Assembly: GCA_039933215.1 (NCBI GenBank)
Contig: JBDTOO010000028.1
Location: 1 to 43,393 of the forward strand
DNA length: 43,393 nt
Direction: 5' to 3'
From: JALYUA01 sp039933215
GTDB taxonomy: Bacteria; Acidobacteriota; Thermoanaerobaculia; UBA5066; Gp7-AA6
The number at the start of each line of letters is the position of its first letter. The first letter of the stretch is position 1. Positions 32,450 through 39,917 of this stretch are shown in pieces. The notes below the pieces were generated by a model. The model was given only the letters and a program-made list of their open reading frames with translations. It was not told where the DNA came from and did not search any database. The translations under genes were made by a program, and so were the position numbers.

Positions 32450-34902
32450 CGCGCCCCCGCACGCGGGTCGTGGGTCGCCCGTGGGCCAAGGTCGACGCGG
32501 CCGCGAAGGTGACCGGACAGACCCGGTTCGCGGACGATCTCTCGCTACCCCGGATGCTTCACGCGAAGCTCCTGCGCTCCCGGCGCGCGCACGCACGGCT
32601 GGTTCGCGTCGATGCCTCTCGCGCCCTCGCGGCCCCCGGCGTCTTCGCCGTCGCGACCGGCGCCGATCTCCCGATCGCGTTCGGGATCCTTCCCGTCTCG
32701 CAGGACGAGCACGCCCTCTGCCCCGATCGGGTGCGCTTCGTCGGCGATCCCATCGCGGCGGTGGCCGCCGTCAACGAGGATGCCGCGGACGCGGCGCTCG
32801 CGCTGATCGACGTGGAGTACGAGGATTGGAAACCGATCGGCTCGATCGAAGAGGCGATCGCCCATCCGGTTCCCCGCATCCACGACTACGGCGATCTCGG
32901 CAACTTCCACAAGCTCGTCTCGATGGAGTTCGGCGACGTCGAGTCGGGCTTCCTCCGGGCGGACCGGATCTGGGACGACATCTATTTCTACGAAGGAAAC
33001 ACGCACCTTCCTCTCGAGCAGCACGCAGCGCTCGCCGATTTCGGACCGGACGGCAAGCTGACGCTTTGGAGCTCGACGCAGACGCCCCACTACGTCCACC
33101 GCGCGCTCGCGAAGGTCCTGGAGATGCCGGCCTCGCGGATCCGCGTCATCGCGACTCCGAACGGCGGAGGGTTCGGGGGGAAGTCCGACCCGTTCAACCA
33201 CGAGATCGTCGTCGCCCACCTTTCGCGCGTCACGCGGCGGCCCGTCAAGATCTGCCTCACGCGCGAAGAGGTCTTTTACTGCCATCGCGGGAGGCATCCG
33301 ACGCTGATGCGCGTGCGCACCGGCGCGCGGGCCGACGGCGCGATCACCGCCATGCACTTCCAGACCGTTCTCGACGGAGGCGCGTACGGCTCGTACGGCG
33401 TGGCCTCGACGTACTACACCGGCGCGCTCCAGACCGTGACGTACGAGGTGCCGGCGTACCGCTTCGACGGCGCGCGCGTGTTCACCAACAAGCCCCCGTG
33501 CGGCCCGAAGCGGGGCCACGGTACGCCTCAGCCGCGTTTCGCCATGGAGGCGCAGCTCGACAGGATCGCCTGCGACCTCGGGCTCGATCCCGCGGACATC
33601 CGCCTCGCGCACCTCCAGCCTCCCGACTCGCTGACGGCGAACTTCCTGCGCATCGGGTCGATGGGGCTCGGCGCCTGCATCGAGAAAGTCGTCGCCGCTT
33701 CCGGCTGGAGAGAGCGGCGCGGCCGCATGCCGCCGGGGCGCGGCCTCGGGCTGGCCTGCTCGTCCTACATCTCCGGCGCCGGCCTGCCGATTTACTGGAA
33801 CGCGATGCCGCAGTCGGGCGTCCAGCTGAAGCTCGACCGCAGCGGCGGCGTCACGGTCTTCTGCGGCTCGACGGACATCGGGCAGGGGAGCGATTCGGTC
33901 CTCGCCTACGTGGTCGCCGAGATCCTGGGCATCGACCCCTTCGACATCCGGGTGGTCACCGCGGACACGGACCTGACCCCCGTCGATCTGGGTTCTTACT
34001 CCTCCCGCGTCACGCTCATGACGGGAAACGCGGCGCTGCAGGCCGCGGAACGCGCCCGGGACCTCCTCGCATCCGCGGTCTCCACGCAGCTCGACTTGCC
34101 CGTCCTCCGCCTCGTTTTCGCCGGCGGGCGCGTCTTCGACGCCGAGGATCCCGGCAAGGGCCTCGCGTTCGCGGAGGCGGTCGTCGCGGCCGAGTCGAAG
34201 CTCGGAACCCTGGGCACGGTGGGCTCCTACTCCCCTCCGCCCTCCGCCGGGCGGTATCGCGGGGCCGGCGTCGGCCCCTCGCCCGCGTACTCCTATTCCG
34301 CCGCCGTCGTCGAGATCGAAGTCGACCCCGAGAGCGGCATCTATTCCGTGCCGACGATCTGGATCGCGCATGACGTCGGGAAGTGCATCAACCCGGTGCT
34401 CGTCGTCGGCCAGGTCGAAGGCTCGGTCTACATGGGGCTCGGCGAGGCGATGATGGAGGAGATGTCCTATCGCTCGGACGTCAACGGCAACGTGGTGCAC
34501 AAGTTCCCGTCGATGCTCGAGTACAAGAGCCCGACGACCATGGAGATGCCCGACGTCGTGACGTTCCTGATCGAGGACCCCGATCCGAACGGGCCGTTCG
34601 GCGCGAAGGAGGTCGGCCAGGGGCCGCTCCTGCCGATCCCGCCCGCGGTCGCCAACGCGGTCTACGACGCCGTCGGCGTGCGCGTCGACGAGGTTCCGAT
34701 CACGCCCGAGAAGATCCTCGCCGCTTTGAAGTCGAAGGCCCAGGGGAAAGCGGCCCGGTTCGGGCCCGATCGATTCCCGGAGATCCCCTATCCCGAGCCC
34801 GTCCACATCCCGACGCCGGCCGAGGGCGGCGACGGACGCGCCCGGGATCGCGAGGCGACCGGCGCCGGCGGCGTCCGCGGCGCGGTTGCGGCGAAGGTCT
34901 GA
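32446..34902 (+). CDS. hcrA: Molybdenum hydroxylase large (molybdopterin) subunit, HcrA-like
   Basis: 818 residues. GTG start at 32446 overlaps the upstream TGA and follows GGAGGG. N-terminal GRPWAKVDAAAKVTGQTRFADDL is the family's a/b hammerhead entry. Molybdopterin-binding segments include TPNGGGFGGKSDPFNHEIV, TDIGQGSDSVLAYVVAEILGI and GAKEVGQGPLLPIPPAVANAV, where the Glu of GAKE takes the catalytic position. The loop at ~350 reads KPPCGPKRGHG, not the AYRCSFR of form I CO dehydrogenase. In 4-hydroxybenzoyl-CoA reductase this subunit removes the ring hydroxyl using reduced ferredoxin. It has a ~50-residue C-terminal tail longer than usual. Confidence 0.82.
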   Translation: MTRPRTRVVGRPWAKVDAAAKVTGQTRFADDLSLPRMLHAKLLRSRRAHARLVRVDASRALAAPGVFAVATGADLPIAFGILPVSQDEHALCPDRVRFVGDPIAAVAAVNEDAADAALALIDVEYEDWKPIGSIEEAIAHPVPRIHDYGDLGNFHKLVSMEFGDVESGFLRADRIWDDIYFYEGNTHLPLEQHAALADFGPDGKLTLWSSTQTPHYVHRALAKVLEMPASRIRVIATPNGGGFGGKSDPFNHEIVVAHLSRVTRRPVKICLTREEVFYCHRGRHPTLMRVRTGARADGAITAMHFQTVLDGGAYGSYGVASTYYTGALQTVTYEVPAYRFDGARVFTNKPPCGPKRGHGTPQPRFAMEAQLDRIACDLGLDPADIRLAHLQPPDSLTANFLRIGSMGLGACIEKVVAASGWRERRGRMPPGRGLGLACSSYISGAGLPIYWNAMPQSGVQLKLDRSGGVTVFCGSTDIGQGSDSVLAYVVAEILGIDPFDIRVVTADTDLTPVDLGSYSSRVTLMTGNAALQAAERARDLLASAVSTQLDLPVLRLVFAGGRVFDAEDPGKGLAFAEAVVAAESKLGTLGTVGSYSPPPSAGRYRGAGVGPSPAYSYSAAVVEIEVDPESGIYSVPTIWIAHDVGKCINPVLVVGQVEGSVYMGLGEAMMEEMSYRSDVNGNVVHKFPSMLEYKSPTTMEMPDVVTFLIEDPDPNGPFGAKEVGQGPLLPIPPAVANAVYDAVGVRVDEVPITPEKILAALKSKAQGKAARFGPDRFPEIPYPEPVHIPTPAEGGDGRARDREATGAGGVRGAVAAKV

Positions 34903-34912
34903 GCGATCCGTC

Positions 34913-35896
34913 ATGCTGCGACTTCCTCGATTTCGATACCTCGCGCCGCGCACCGTTGCCGAAGCCGTCGCCATGAAGTCCGACGCCGGTCCCGATTCCT
35001 CGTACGTCGCCGGCGGAACCGACCTCTATCCGAACATGAAGAGGCGGCAGCAGACTCCTGCGACCGTGATCGGGCTCGGACGCCTCGCGGAGCTGAAGGG
35101 CATGGCGTTCGGAGGGGACGGGGCGGTCTTCGGCGCGGGCGTGGTCCTGTCCGAGATCGAAAACGACCCGGAGGTCCGGGCAGCGTACCCTGGCCTCGCG
35201 CACGCCATCGCCGAAATCTCGACGCCCCCGCTCCGGAACATGGGCACCATCGGGGGAAATCTCCTTCTCGACACGCGGTGCAACTATTACGACCAGAACT
35301 TCGAGTGGCGCCAGGCGATCGACTTCTGCATGAAGAAGGACGGGGCGATCTGCTGGGTGGCGCCGGGTTCGCCCCGGTGCCTCGCGGTCCAGTCGGCCGA
35401 CTCCGTGCCCGTTCTCATCGCGCTTCAGGCGCGCGCCCGGCTGGTCTCGGCCGGAGGCGAGCGCGAGATCCCCGTCGAGGACCTCTACAGAAACGACGGC
35501 ATCTCCTATCTGACCAAGCGGCCCGAGGAGCTCCTCGCCGGCATCGCGGTGCCGGCCCCGGAGGGCTGGACCGCCGTCTACCGTAAGCTCCGGCGCCGCG
35601 GCGCCTTCGATTTCCCCGTCCTCTCGGTCGGGGCCGCGATCCGCCGCGAGGGGGACCGGGTCGCGGCATCGCGCCTGGTGCTCGGCGGGGTCGCGTCCGC
35701 GCCGATCCGCCTGACGAAGGCGGAGGAGGTTCTCAAGGGCCGGGCCCTGGACGAGGACGCGATCCGCGAGGCCGCGGAGGCCGCCGCGGGACCCTCGCGG
35801 CCGATGGACAACACGGACTATTCGTTTCTCTGGCGCAAGCAGATGACGAAGAAGTTCGTGGCGGACGCCCTCCGGCAGATCGCTAGGGCCGTCTAG
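34913..35896 (+). CDS. hcrB: Molybdenum hydroxylase FAD subunit with extra [4Fe-4S] loop (HcrB-like)
   Basis: 327 residues, ATG at 34913, ten bases after the large-subunit stop. FAD contacts are YVAGGTDLYP (31-40) and TPPLRNMGTIGGN (104-116). An insertion then carries four cysteines: Cys123, Cys139, Cys147 and Cys156 (TRCNYYDQ, DFCMKKDG, AICWVAPG, PRCLAVQ). The spacings 16-8-9 equal those I recall for the [4Fe-4S] ligands of Thauera HcrB, a cluster absent from ordinary xanthine dehydrogenases and found in 4-hydroxybenzoyl-CoA reductase. This is the main reason for the hcr assignment. A CoA ligase or benzoyl-CoA pathway gene would strengthen it, but none is in the window. Confidence 0.83.
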   Translation: MLRLPRFRYLAPRTVAEAVAMKSDAGPDSSYVAGGTDLYPNMKRRQQTPATVIGLGRLAELKGMAFGGDGAVFGAGVVLSEIENDPEVRAAYPGLAHAIAEISTPPLRNMGTIGGNLLLDTRCNYYDQNFEWRQAIDFCMKKDGAICWVAPGSPRCLAVQSADSVPVLIALQARARLVSAGGEREIPVEDLYRNDGISYLTKRPEELLAGIAVPAPEGWTAVYRKLRRRGAFDFPVLSVGAAIRREGDRVAASRLVLGGVASAPIRLTKAEEVLKGRALDEDAIREAAEAAAGPSRPMDNTDYSFLWRKQMTKKFVADALRQIARAV

Positions 35897-36198
35897 CTGA
35901 CTCCTTTTCAGGACACCGCGCCGGCGGCCGGTCGCGGGTCGAAGGTCGGCGAAAGCCCCCCCGACCGTTCTGCTGTCACCCGTCACCCGTCACCCGTCCT
36001 CTGTCACCCGTCCCCTGCCCGAAGAGCCCGCTTGCGCACGGCGGGATGATCTGGTACTCTGCACGCCTTCTCGTATCGCTCGCCTTTCTCGCACGCATCT
36101 CGCGCCGCAGAAGTCCGACGAAATCCCACGGGAAGTCGGATGCGTTCGAGCGGCGCGGCGAATCCGAAAAACTGACGCCGGAACAGGACTCTGTATCG
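35897..36198. other. Intergenic region with heptamer repeat
   Basis: 302 bases without a supported gene. It carries the GTCACCC repeat at 35965-36019; the remainder is the upstream region of the first RRM gene. An open frame from 36046 runs into that gene, but the RRM domain begins at 36199, so the upstream part is taken as leader. Confidence 0.5.
35965..36019. repeat. GTCACCC heptamer repeat
   Basis: After CCGTTCTGCT come six heptamers in register: GTCACCC three times (35975-35995), GTCCTCT, GTCACCC and GTCCCCT (to 36016). The left flank CCGTTCTGCTGTCACCCGT matches 6468-6490, 29 kb away, so this is a dispersed repeat family. Confidence 0.8.
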
Positions 36199-36513
36199 AT
36201 GAAACTGTACGTCGGCAACCTTCCCTACAACACCACCGAAGACGACCTTCGGACCCTCTTCTCGCAGTACGGCAACGTGGAATCCGTCGCCGTAATCACC
36301 GATCGGGATACCGGGCGGTCGAAGGGGTTTGGATTCGTCGAATTCGGCGACGACAATGAGGCCAAGAACGCCATCTCCGCCCTTTCCGGGCAGCAGTATG
36401 GCGGTCGCGCGCTGACGGTCAACGAGGCTCGCCCCAAGACGGGCGGCACCGGTGGCGGTGGTGGCGGCGGCGGGCGGGGTGGATACGGCGGCGGAGGCCG
36501 CGACCGCTATTGA
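36199..36513 (+). CDS. RRM-type RNA-binding protein, copy 1
   Basis: 104 residues, ATG at 36199. A single RNA recognition motif: RNP2 LYVGNL at residues 3-8 and RNP1 KGFGFVEF at ~43-50, followed by a glycine-rich tail (RGGYGGGGRDRY). This is the build of small bacterial and cyanobacterial RRM proteins, which bind single-stranded RNA and are often cold- or stress-induced. It is nearly identical to the next gene, from which it differs at only a few positions in the RRM. It is followed by its own terminator. Confidence 0.93.
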   Translation: MKLYVGNLPYNTTEDDLRTLFSQYGNVESVAVITDRDTGRSKGFGFVEFGDDNEAKNAISALSGQQYGGRALTVNEARPKTGGTGGGGGGGGRGGYGGGGRDRY

Positions 36514-36542
36514 AGCTCGACAACACGATGGACTCGTCCAGA

Positions 36543-36570
36543 GGGGGGCCTTCGCCCCCCCCTTTTTTTT
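36543..36570 (+). terminator. Intrinsic terminator after RRM copy 1
   Basis: GGGGGGC (36543-36549) pairs with GCCCCCC (36554-36560) across a 4-base CTTC loop, followed by CC and eight T. It ends 17 bases before the second RRM gene, which therefore needs its own promoter or read-through. Confidence 0.92.
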
Positions 36571-36587
36571 CGAAAGGACTCCGTCTC

Positions 36588-36893
36588 ATGAAGCTCTATG
36601 TGGGAAACCTGCTCTACAACACGACCGAAGACGACCTTCGGACCCTCTTCTCCCAGTACGGGACCGTGGAATCGGTGGCGGTGATCACCGACCGCGATAG
36701 CGGGCAGTCGAAGGGATTCGGCTTCGTCGAGTTCAACGACGACAACGAAGCGAAGAGCGCCATCTCGGCTCTCTCCGGCCAGCAGTACGGCGGCCGGGCG
36801 CTGACGGTCAACGAGGCGCGTCCGAAGACGGGCGGCGCCGGCGGCGGCGGCGGGCGCGGCGGATTCGGCGGCGGCGGCCGCGACCGCTACTAA
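36588..36893 (+). CDS. RRM-type RNA-binding protein, copy 2
   Basis: 101 residues, ATG at 36588 after GAAAGGA. Same layout as the preceding gene: LYVGNL, then SKGFGFVEF, then the tail RGGFGGGGRDRY. The RRMs differ at about nine positions (P to L in NLLYN, N to T, TGR to SGQ, G to N, N to S). The coding, spacer and terminator order is also duplicated, so the whole transcription unit was copied. Function as for copy 1. Confidence 0.93.
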   Translation: MKLYVGNLLYNTTEDDLRTLFSQYGTVESVAVITDRDSGQSKGFGFVEFNDDNEAKSAISALSGQQYGGRALTVNEARPKTGGAGGGGGRGGFGGGGRDRY

Positions 36894-36913
36894 GATTCAC
36901 GCGATTCAGAACG

Positions 36914-36940
36914 GGGGGGCTTCGGCCCCCCTTTTTTTTT
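36914..36940 (+). terminator. Intrinsic terminator after RRM copy 2
   Basis: GGGGGGC (36914-36920), UUCG tetraloop (36921-36924), GCCCCCC (36925-36931), then nine T. A textbook cUUCGg hairpin. Confidence 0.95.
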
Positions 36941-37023
36941 GGTTTTCGGCGGGCCTTGCGGTCCTTCCGAGCCCGGTTGCGCCCGGCGGGACGGTTTGAT
37001 CTGATGCGAACGAGGGAGAAAAA

Positions 37024-37629
37024 ATGGTTGAAAACACAGGTTCTCGTGCGGGCCAGCCGGGAGCGACGGCGGCAAAGCCGGAGCAGTACTTCCTGAGCGA
37101 CGTCCAGGAGCTGCGCCGTCGTGCCCGGCAGCACATCGAAGACGGCGCCGTGACGGCCGGATACGGGGCGGACAAGGAAAAGGTGATCGCGGTCTTGAAC
37201 GAGGCGCTCGCGACCGAGATCGTCTGCGTCCTGCGGTACAAGCGCCACTACTTCATGGCGACCGGAATCCACGCGAACGCGGTCGCGGCGGAGTTCGCCG
37301 AGCACGCCGCGGATGAGCAGGGTCACGCGGACAAGATTGCCGAGCGCATCACCCAGCTCGGGGGAGCTCCGAATTTCAACCCGGAGGGGCTCGCCTCCCG
37401 GAGCCACGCGCAGTACGTCGAAGGAAACACGCTCGCGGAAATGATCAAGGAAGACCTCGTGGCGGAGCGCATCGCGATCGAGTCGTACGGAGAAATCATC
37501 CGGTTCCTCGGCGACCGGGACATCACGTCCCGTCGTCTGATGGAACAGATCCTGGCGGTCGAGGAAGAGCACGCCGACGACATGAAGGATCTCCTCGCCA
37601 CTTTCGACCCCACGAAGCCCGGGGACTGA
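37024..37629 (+). CDS. Ferritin-like protein (bacterioferritin type)
   Basis: 201 residues, ATG at 37024 after GAGGGAG. A ~45-residue N-terminal extension precedes a four-helix ferritin-like domain with the di-iron ligand pattern: Glu in LATEIVCVLRYKRHYF, E-x2-H in ADEQGHADKIAERI, Glu in EDLVAERIAIESYGEI and E-x2-H in VEEEHADDM. It would oxidise and store iron in the cytosol. I cannot place the haem-ligand Met with certainty, so bacterioferritin is a family-level call. It is followed closely by a cupin gene. Confidence 0.87.
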   Translation: MVENTGSRAGQPGATAAKPEQYFLSDVQELRRRARQHIEDGAVTAGYGADKEKVIAVLNEALATEIVCVLRYKRHYFMATGIHANAVAAEFAEHAADEQGHADKIAERITQLGGAPNFNPEGLASRSHAQYVEGNTLAEMIKEDLVAERIAIESYGEIIRFLGDRDITSRRLMEQILAVEEEHADDMKDLLATFDPTKPGD

Positions 37630-37649
37630 CCGCCGCGGCTGGCGGATCC

Positions 37650-37973
37650 ATGTCCGATTCCGGCTCTCCGCGGCTCGAGACCTGGGGCGAGGACGACGGC
37701 CCGCTCACGGAAAAGCGGGTCATGGGTTTTCTCGAGCGCGAAGGCTACGAGGTGGCGATTTACGCGTACCGCGAGGGCACCGAGTTCGCGGAGCACGCAC
37801 ACGCGCAGGACAAGTGCGATGCCGTCCTCGAGGGTTTTTTCCGCATCCGCGTCGGCGGCGAGGTCTTCGACATGAAGCCGGGGGACCGGCTCTACATCCC
37901 CGACGGGACACGCCACACCGCGGAGGTCTCGGGCCGGCGGACGGTGGTCTGCCTGGACGCGACGCGCTGGTGA
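37650..37973 (+). CDS. Small single-domain cupin
   Basis: 107 residues, ATG at 37650, 20 bases after the ferritin-like gene. The cupin core is visible: EFAEHAHAQDKCDAVLEGFFRIRVGGE (motif 1, with His-x-His and a later Asp/Glu) and PGDRLYIPDGTRHTAEV (motif 2, with its conserved His). Such proteins bind a metal and a small ligand; some are enzymes, others sensors. No substrate can be assigned. Likely in one transcript with its neighbours. Confidence 0.85.
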   Translation: MSDSGSPRLETWGEDDGPLTEKRVMGFLEREGYEVAIYAYREGTEFAEHAHAQDKCDAVLEGFFRIRVGGEVFDMKPGDRLYIPDGTRHTAEVSGRRTVVCLDATRW

Positions 37974-38024
37974 CGGAGGCGGATACACTCCGGCGAAACC
38001 GCTCGACCGAAGAAGGAGAAGCCG

Positions 38025-38432
38025 ATGTTCCGTGAGTTCAAGACTTTTCTGCTCAAACAGAACGCCATGGCGCTCGCGATCGGCGTCGTCATCGGCGCGG
38101 CCGTCGGCAAAGTGGTCTCTTCCCTCGTCGACAACGTCGTGATGCCGGTCGTCGGACTGATCGTTCCGAGCGGCAGCTGGCGGGCCTGGTCGATTCCTCT
38201 CCGGTCGCACGAGGAGGCTGGCAAGACGGTCATCGACGCGGCGGTCGGCGTCGGACCCCTCCTGGGCGCCCTCGTCGACTTCCTGATCATCGGCCTCGTC
38301 GTCTTCATGCTGACGAAGGCCCTGCTTCCGAAGCTGTCCGAGACTCCGCAGACCAGGACGTGCCCGCAATGCGGCGAGACGATCCCCAGTTCCGCGACAC
38401 GCTGCCGCGCGTGCACGCAGCCGGTCGCTTAG
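38025..38432 (+). CDS. mscL: Large-conductance mechanosensitive channel with C-terminal zinc ribbon
   Basis: 135 residues; ATG at 38025 preceded by AAGGAG. N-terminal FREFKTFLLKQNAMALAIGVVIGAAVGKVVSSLVDNVVMP is the MscL signature helix and first membrane segment; the second runs ~residues 78-99. It opens under membrane tension to release solutes on osmotic down-shock. In place of the usual charged helical tail it ends in a zinc-ribbon-like module with Cys113, Cys116, Cys127 and Cys130 (CPQCGE and CRAC). The loop between the helices is short. Confidence 0.93.
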   Translation: MFREFKTFLLKQNAMALAIGVVIGAAVGKVVSSLVDNVVMPVVGLIVPSGSWRAWSIPLRSHEEAGKTVIDAAVGVGPLLGALVDFLIIGLVVFMLTKALLPKLSETPQTRTCPQCGETIPSSATRCRACTQPVA

Positions 38433-38471
38433 CCGGGCGACGGGCCGAGACGCTGGCGGCGCGGCAGCAGT

Positions 38472-39917
38472 TCAGCGCGCCGCTTCCTCCCGCCCGATGC
38501 GGGCCGCCTCGTCGAGGAGGAAGAGGAGATCGTCCTCCTTCGTGCGGAAATTCACGATGCACACGCGAAGCGCCGTTCGACCCTTCAGGACCGTCGGCGC
38601 GAGAAAGAACGTGCCGTCGCCCACGAGACGGTTGACGATTCGCCGGTTCAGGGCATCGATGGCCGCATCCGGGAGTGACGACCCGGCCGGGCGGAAACGG
38701 AAGTTCGCGATCGAGAGAACCGTCTCGGAGAGCCGCTCGAAGTCCGGCCGGCGGTCGACTTCGTCCGAGAGGAACCGCGCGAGCCGCACGTCCTTCTCGA
38801 TCTCCGTCGCGTAGCCTCGGCGGCCGTGCGTCTTCCACGCCATCCAGACCTTCAGCGCCTTGAAGCCCCGGGAGAGCTCGACACCGCGCTCCGCGAACCA
38901 CGCGGGGCCGGGGAAGGGGCTCTCGGGGTCGGAGGCCAGGTACTCCGGAAACTTCCGGAACGTCGCGGCCAGGCGCCCCGGCTCGCGGACGAGCGTCGCT
39001 CCGGCCTCGTAGGGGACGTAGAGCCACTTGTGCGGATCCGCGGCGATCGAATCCGCACGTTCGATGCCCGCGAACAGCGGAGCGAGCTCGGGGGAGAGCA
39101 TCGCGAGCGCGCCGTAAGCCCCGTCCACGTGGAACCACATCCCTTCGCGGCGGCACAGTTCCGCGAGCTCGCCGAGCGGATCGATGGCCCCCGTGTTCAC
39201 GGTGCCGGCGTTGCCGACGACGATGGCGGGAAGGAACCCGGCCGCGCGGTCCTCCGCGATCGCGCGTTCGACGTCGGCGGGACGGATCCGGAACCGGTCG
39301 TCGGCCGGAAGCCGGCGCAGCTGCCGGGTTCCGAACCCGAGGAGATCGGCGGCCTTGTCCACGCACGAGTGGACCTGGTCGCTGGCGTAGATCGTCAGCC
39401 GCGGGCGATCGGGTCCGCCGACGCCGTCCTCCCGGACGTTGCCGGGTGTCATGGCGCGGCGCGCCGCGGCGAGCGCCGTGTAGTTCGCCATCGAGCCTCC
39501 GGAGACGAGGATCCCCTCGGCCTCGGCGGGAAAACCCACGGCCGACGCGAGCCAGCCGATCACCTGCTTCTCGACGTGGATCGCCGCGTGGTCTCCGCCC
39601 CAGCAGTTGGGATTCATGGCCGAGGCGAGCGCGTCGGCCATGCTTCCCACGGGATCGGCGGTCGCGTTGATGAAGCCGAAGAAGCGGGGATGGGAGTTGC
39701 CCATCGGGTAGGGAAGGACGTGCTCCCGGACGAAAGCGAGGGTCTCCTCGATCGGCGTGCCCTCCTCCGGGGCGGGTCCCTCGAAGAGCCCGGCGGATCC
39801 GCCGATCTTTCCGAAGACCGGGCGGGTCTCCAGGCGCGCCCGGTGTTCCGCGATCGCGTCGGCGGCGAGATATCCCAGCCGGCGCACCTCGTCGGGAGGC
39901 AGGTCGAACGCGCTCAT
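38472..39917 (-). CDS. PLP-dependent group II decarboxylase (aromatic amino acid/glutamate type)
   Basis: 481 residues from the ATG at 39917; the frame stays open upstream but that is a shadow of the next gene. Fold type I PLP enzyme: NSHPRFFGFINATADPVG, LVSGGSMANYTALAAAR, HSCVDKAADLLG, NAGTVNTGAIDP, FHVDGAYGA and the Schiff-base lysine, Lys297, in ADPHKWLYVPYEAG. Belongs to the pyridoxal-dependent decarboxylase family (PF00282) that releases CO2 from Tyr, Trp, DOPA or related amino acids; the exact substrate is not readable. Its start overlaps the stop of the antitoxin-Ogt fusion (ATGA), so the two are translated together. Confidence 0.88.
   Translation of the reverse strand: MSAFDLPPDEVRRLGYLAADAIAEHRARLETRPVFGKIGGSAGLFEGPAPEEGTPIEETLAFVREHVLPYPMGNSHPRFFGFINATADPVGSMADALASAMNPNCWGGDHAAIHVEKQVIGWLASAVGFPAEAEGILVSGGSMANYTALAAARRAMTPGNVREDGVGGPDRPRLTIYASDQVHSCVDKAADLLGFGTRQLRRLPADDRFRIRPADVERAIAEDRAAGFLPAIVVGNAGTVNTGAIDPLGELAELCRREGMWFHVDGAYGALAMLSPELAPLFAGIERADSIAADPHKWLYVPYEAGATLVREPGRLAATFRKFPEYLASDPESPFPGPAWFAERGVELSRGFKALKVWMAWKTHGRRGYATEIEKDVRLARFLSDEVDRRPDFERLSETVLSIANFRFRPAGSSLPDAAIDALNRRIVNRLVGDGTFFLAPTVLKGRTALRVCIVNFRTKEDDLLFLLDEAARIGREEAAR

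Noticed and set aside
32446..34902. Aerobic CO dehydrogenase large subunit
   Set aside because: The active-site loop reads KPPCGPKRGHG instead of AYRCSFR, and the FAD subunit has the [4Fe-4S] loop not found in CO dehydrogenases.
35965..36019. CRISPR-like or coding repeat
   Set aside because: Seven-base units in direct contact, without spacers and without a supported reading frame.
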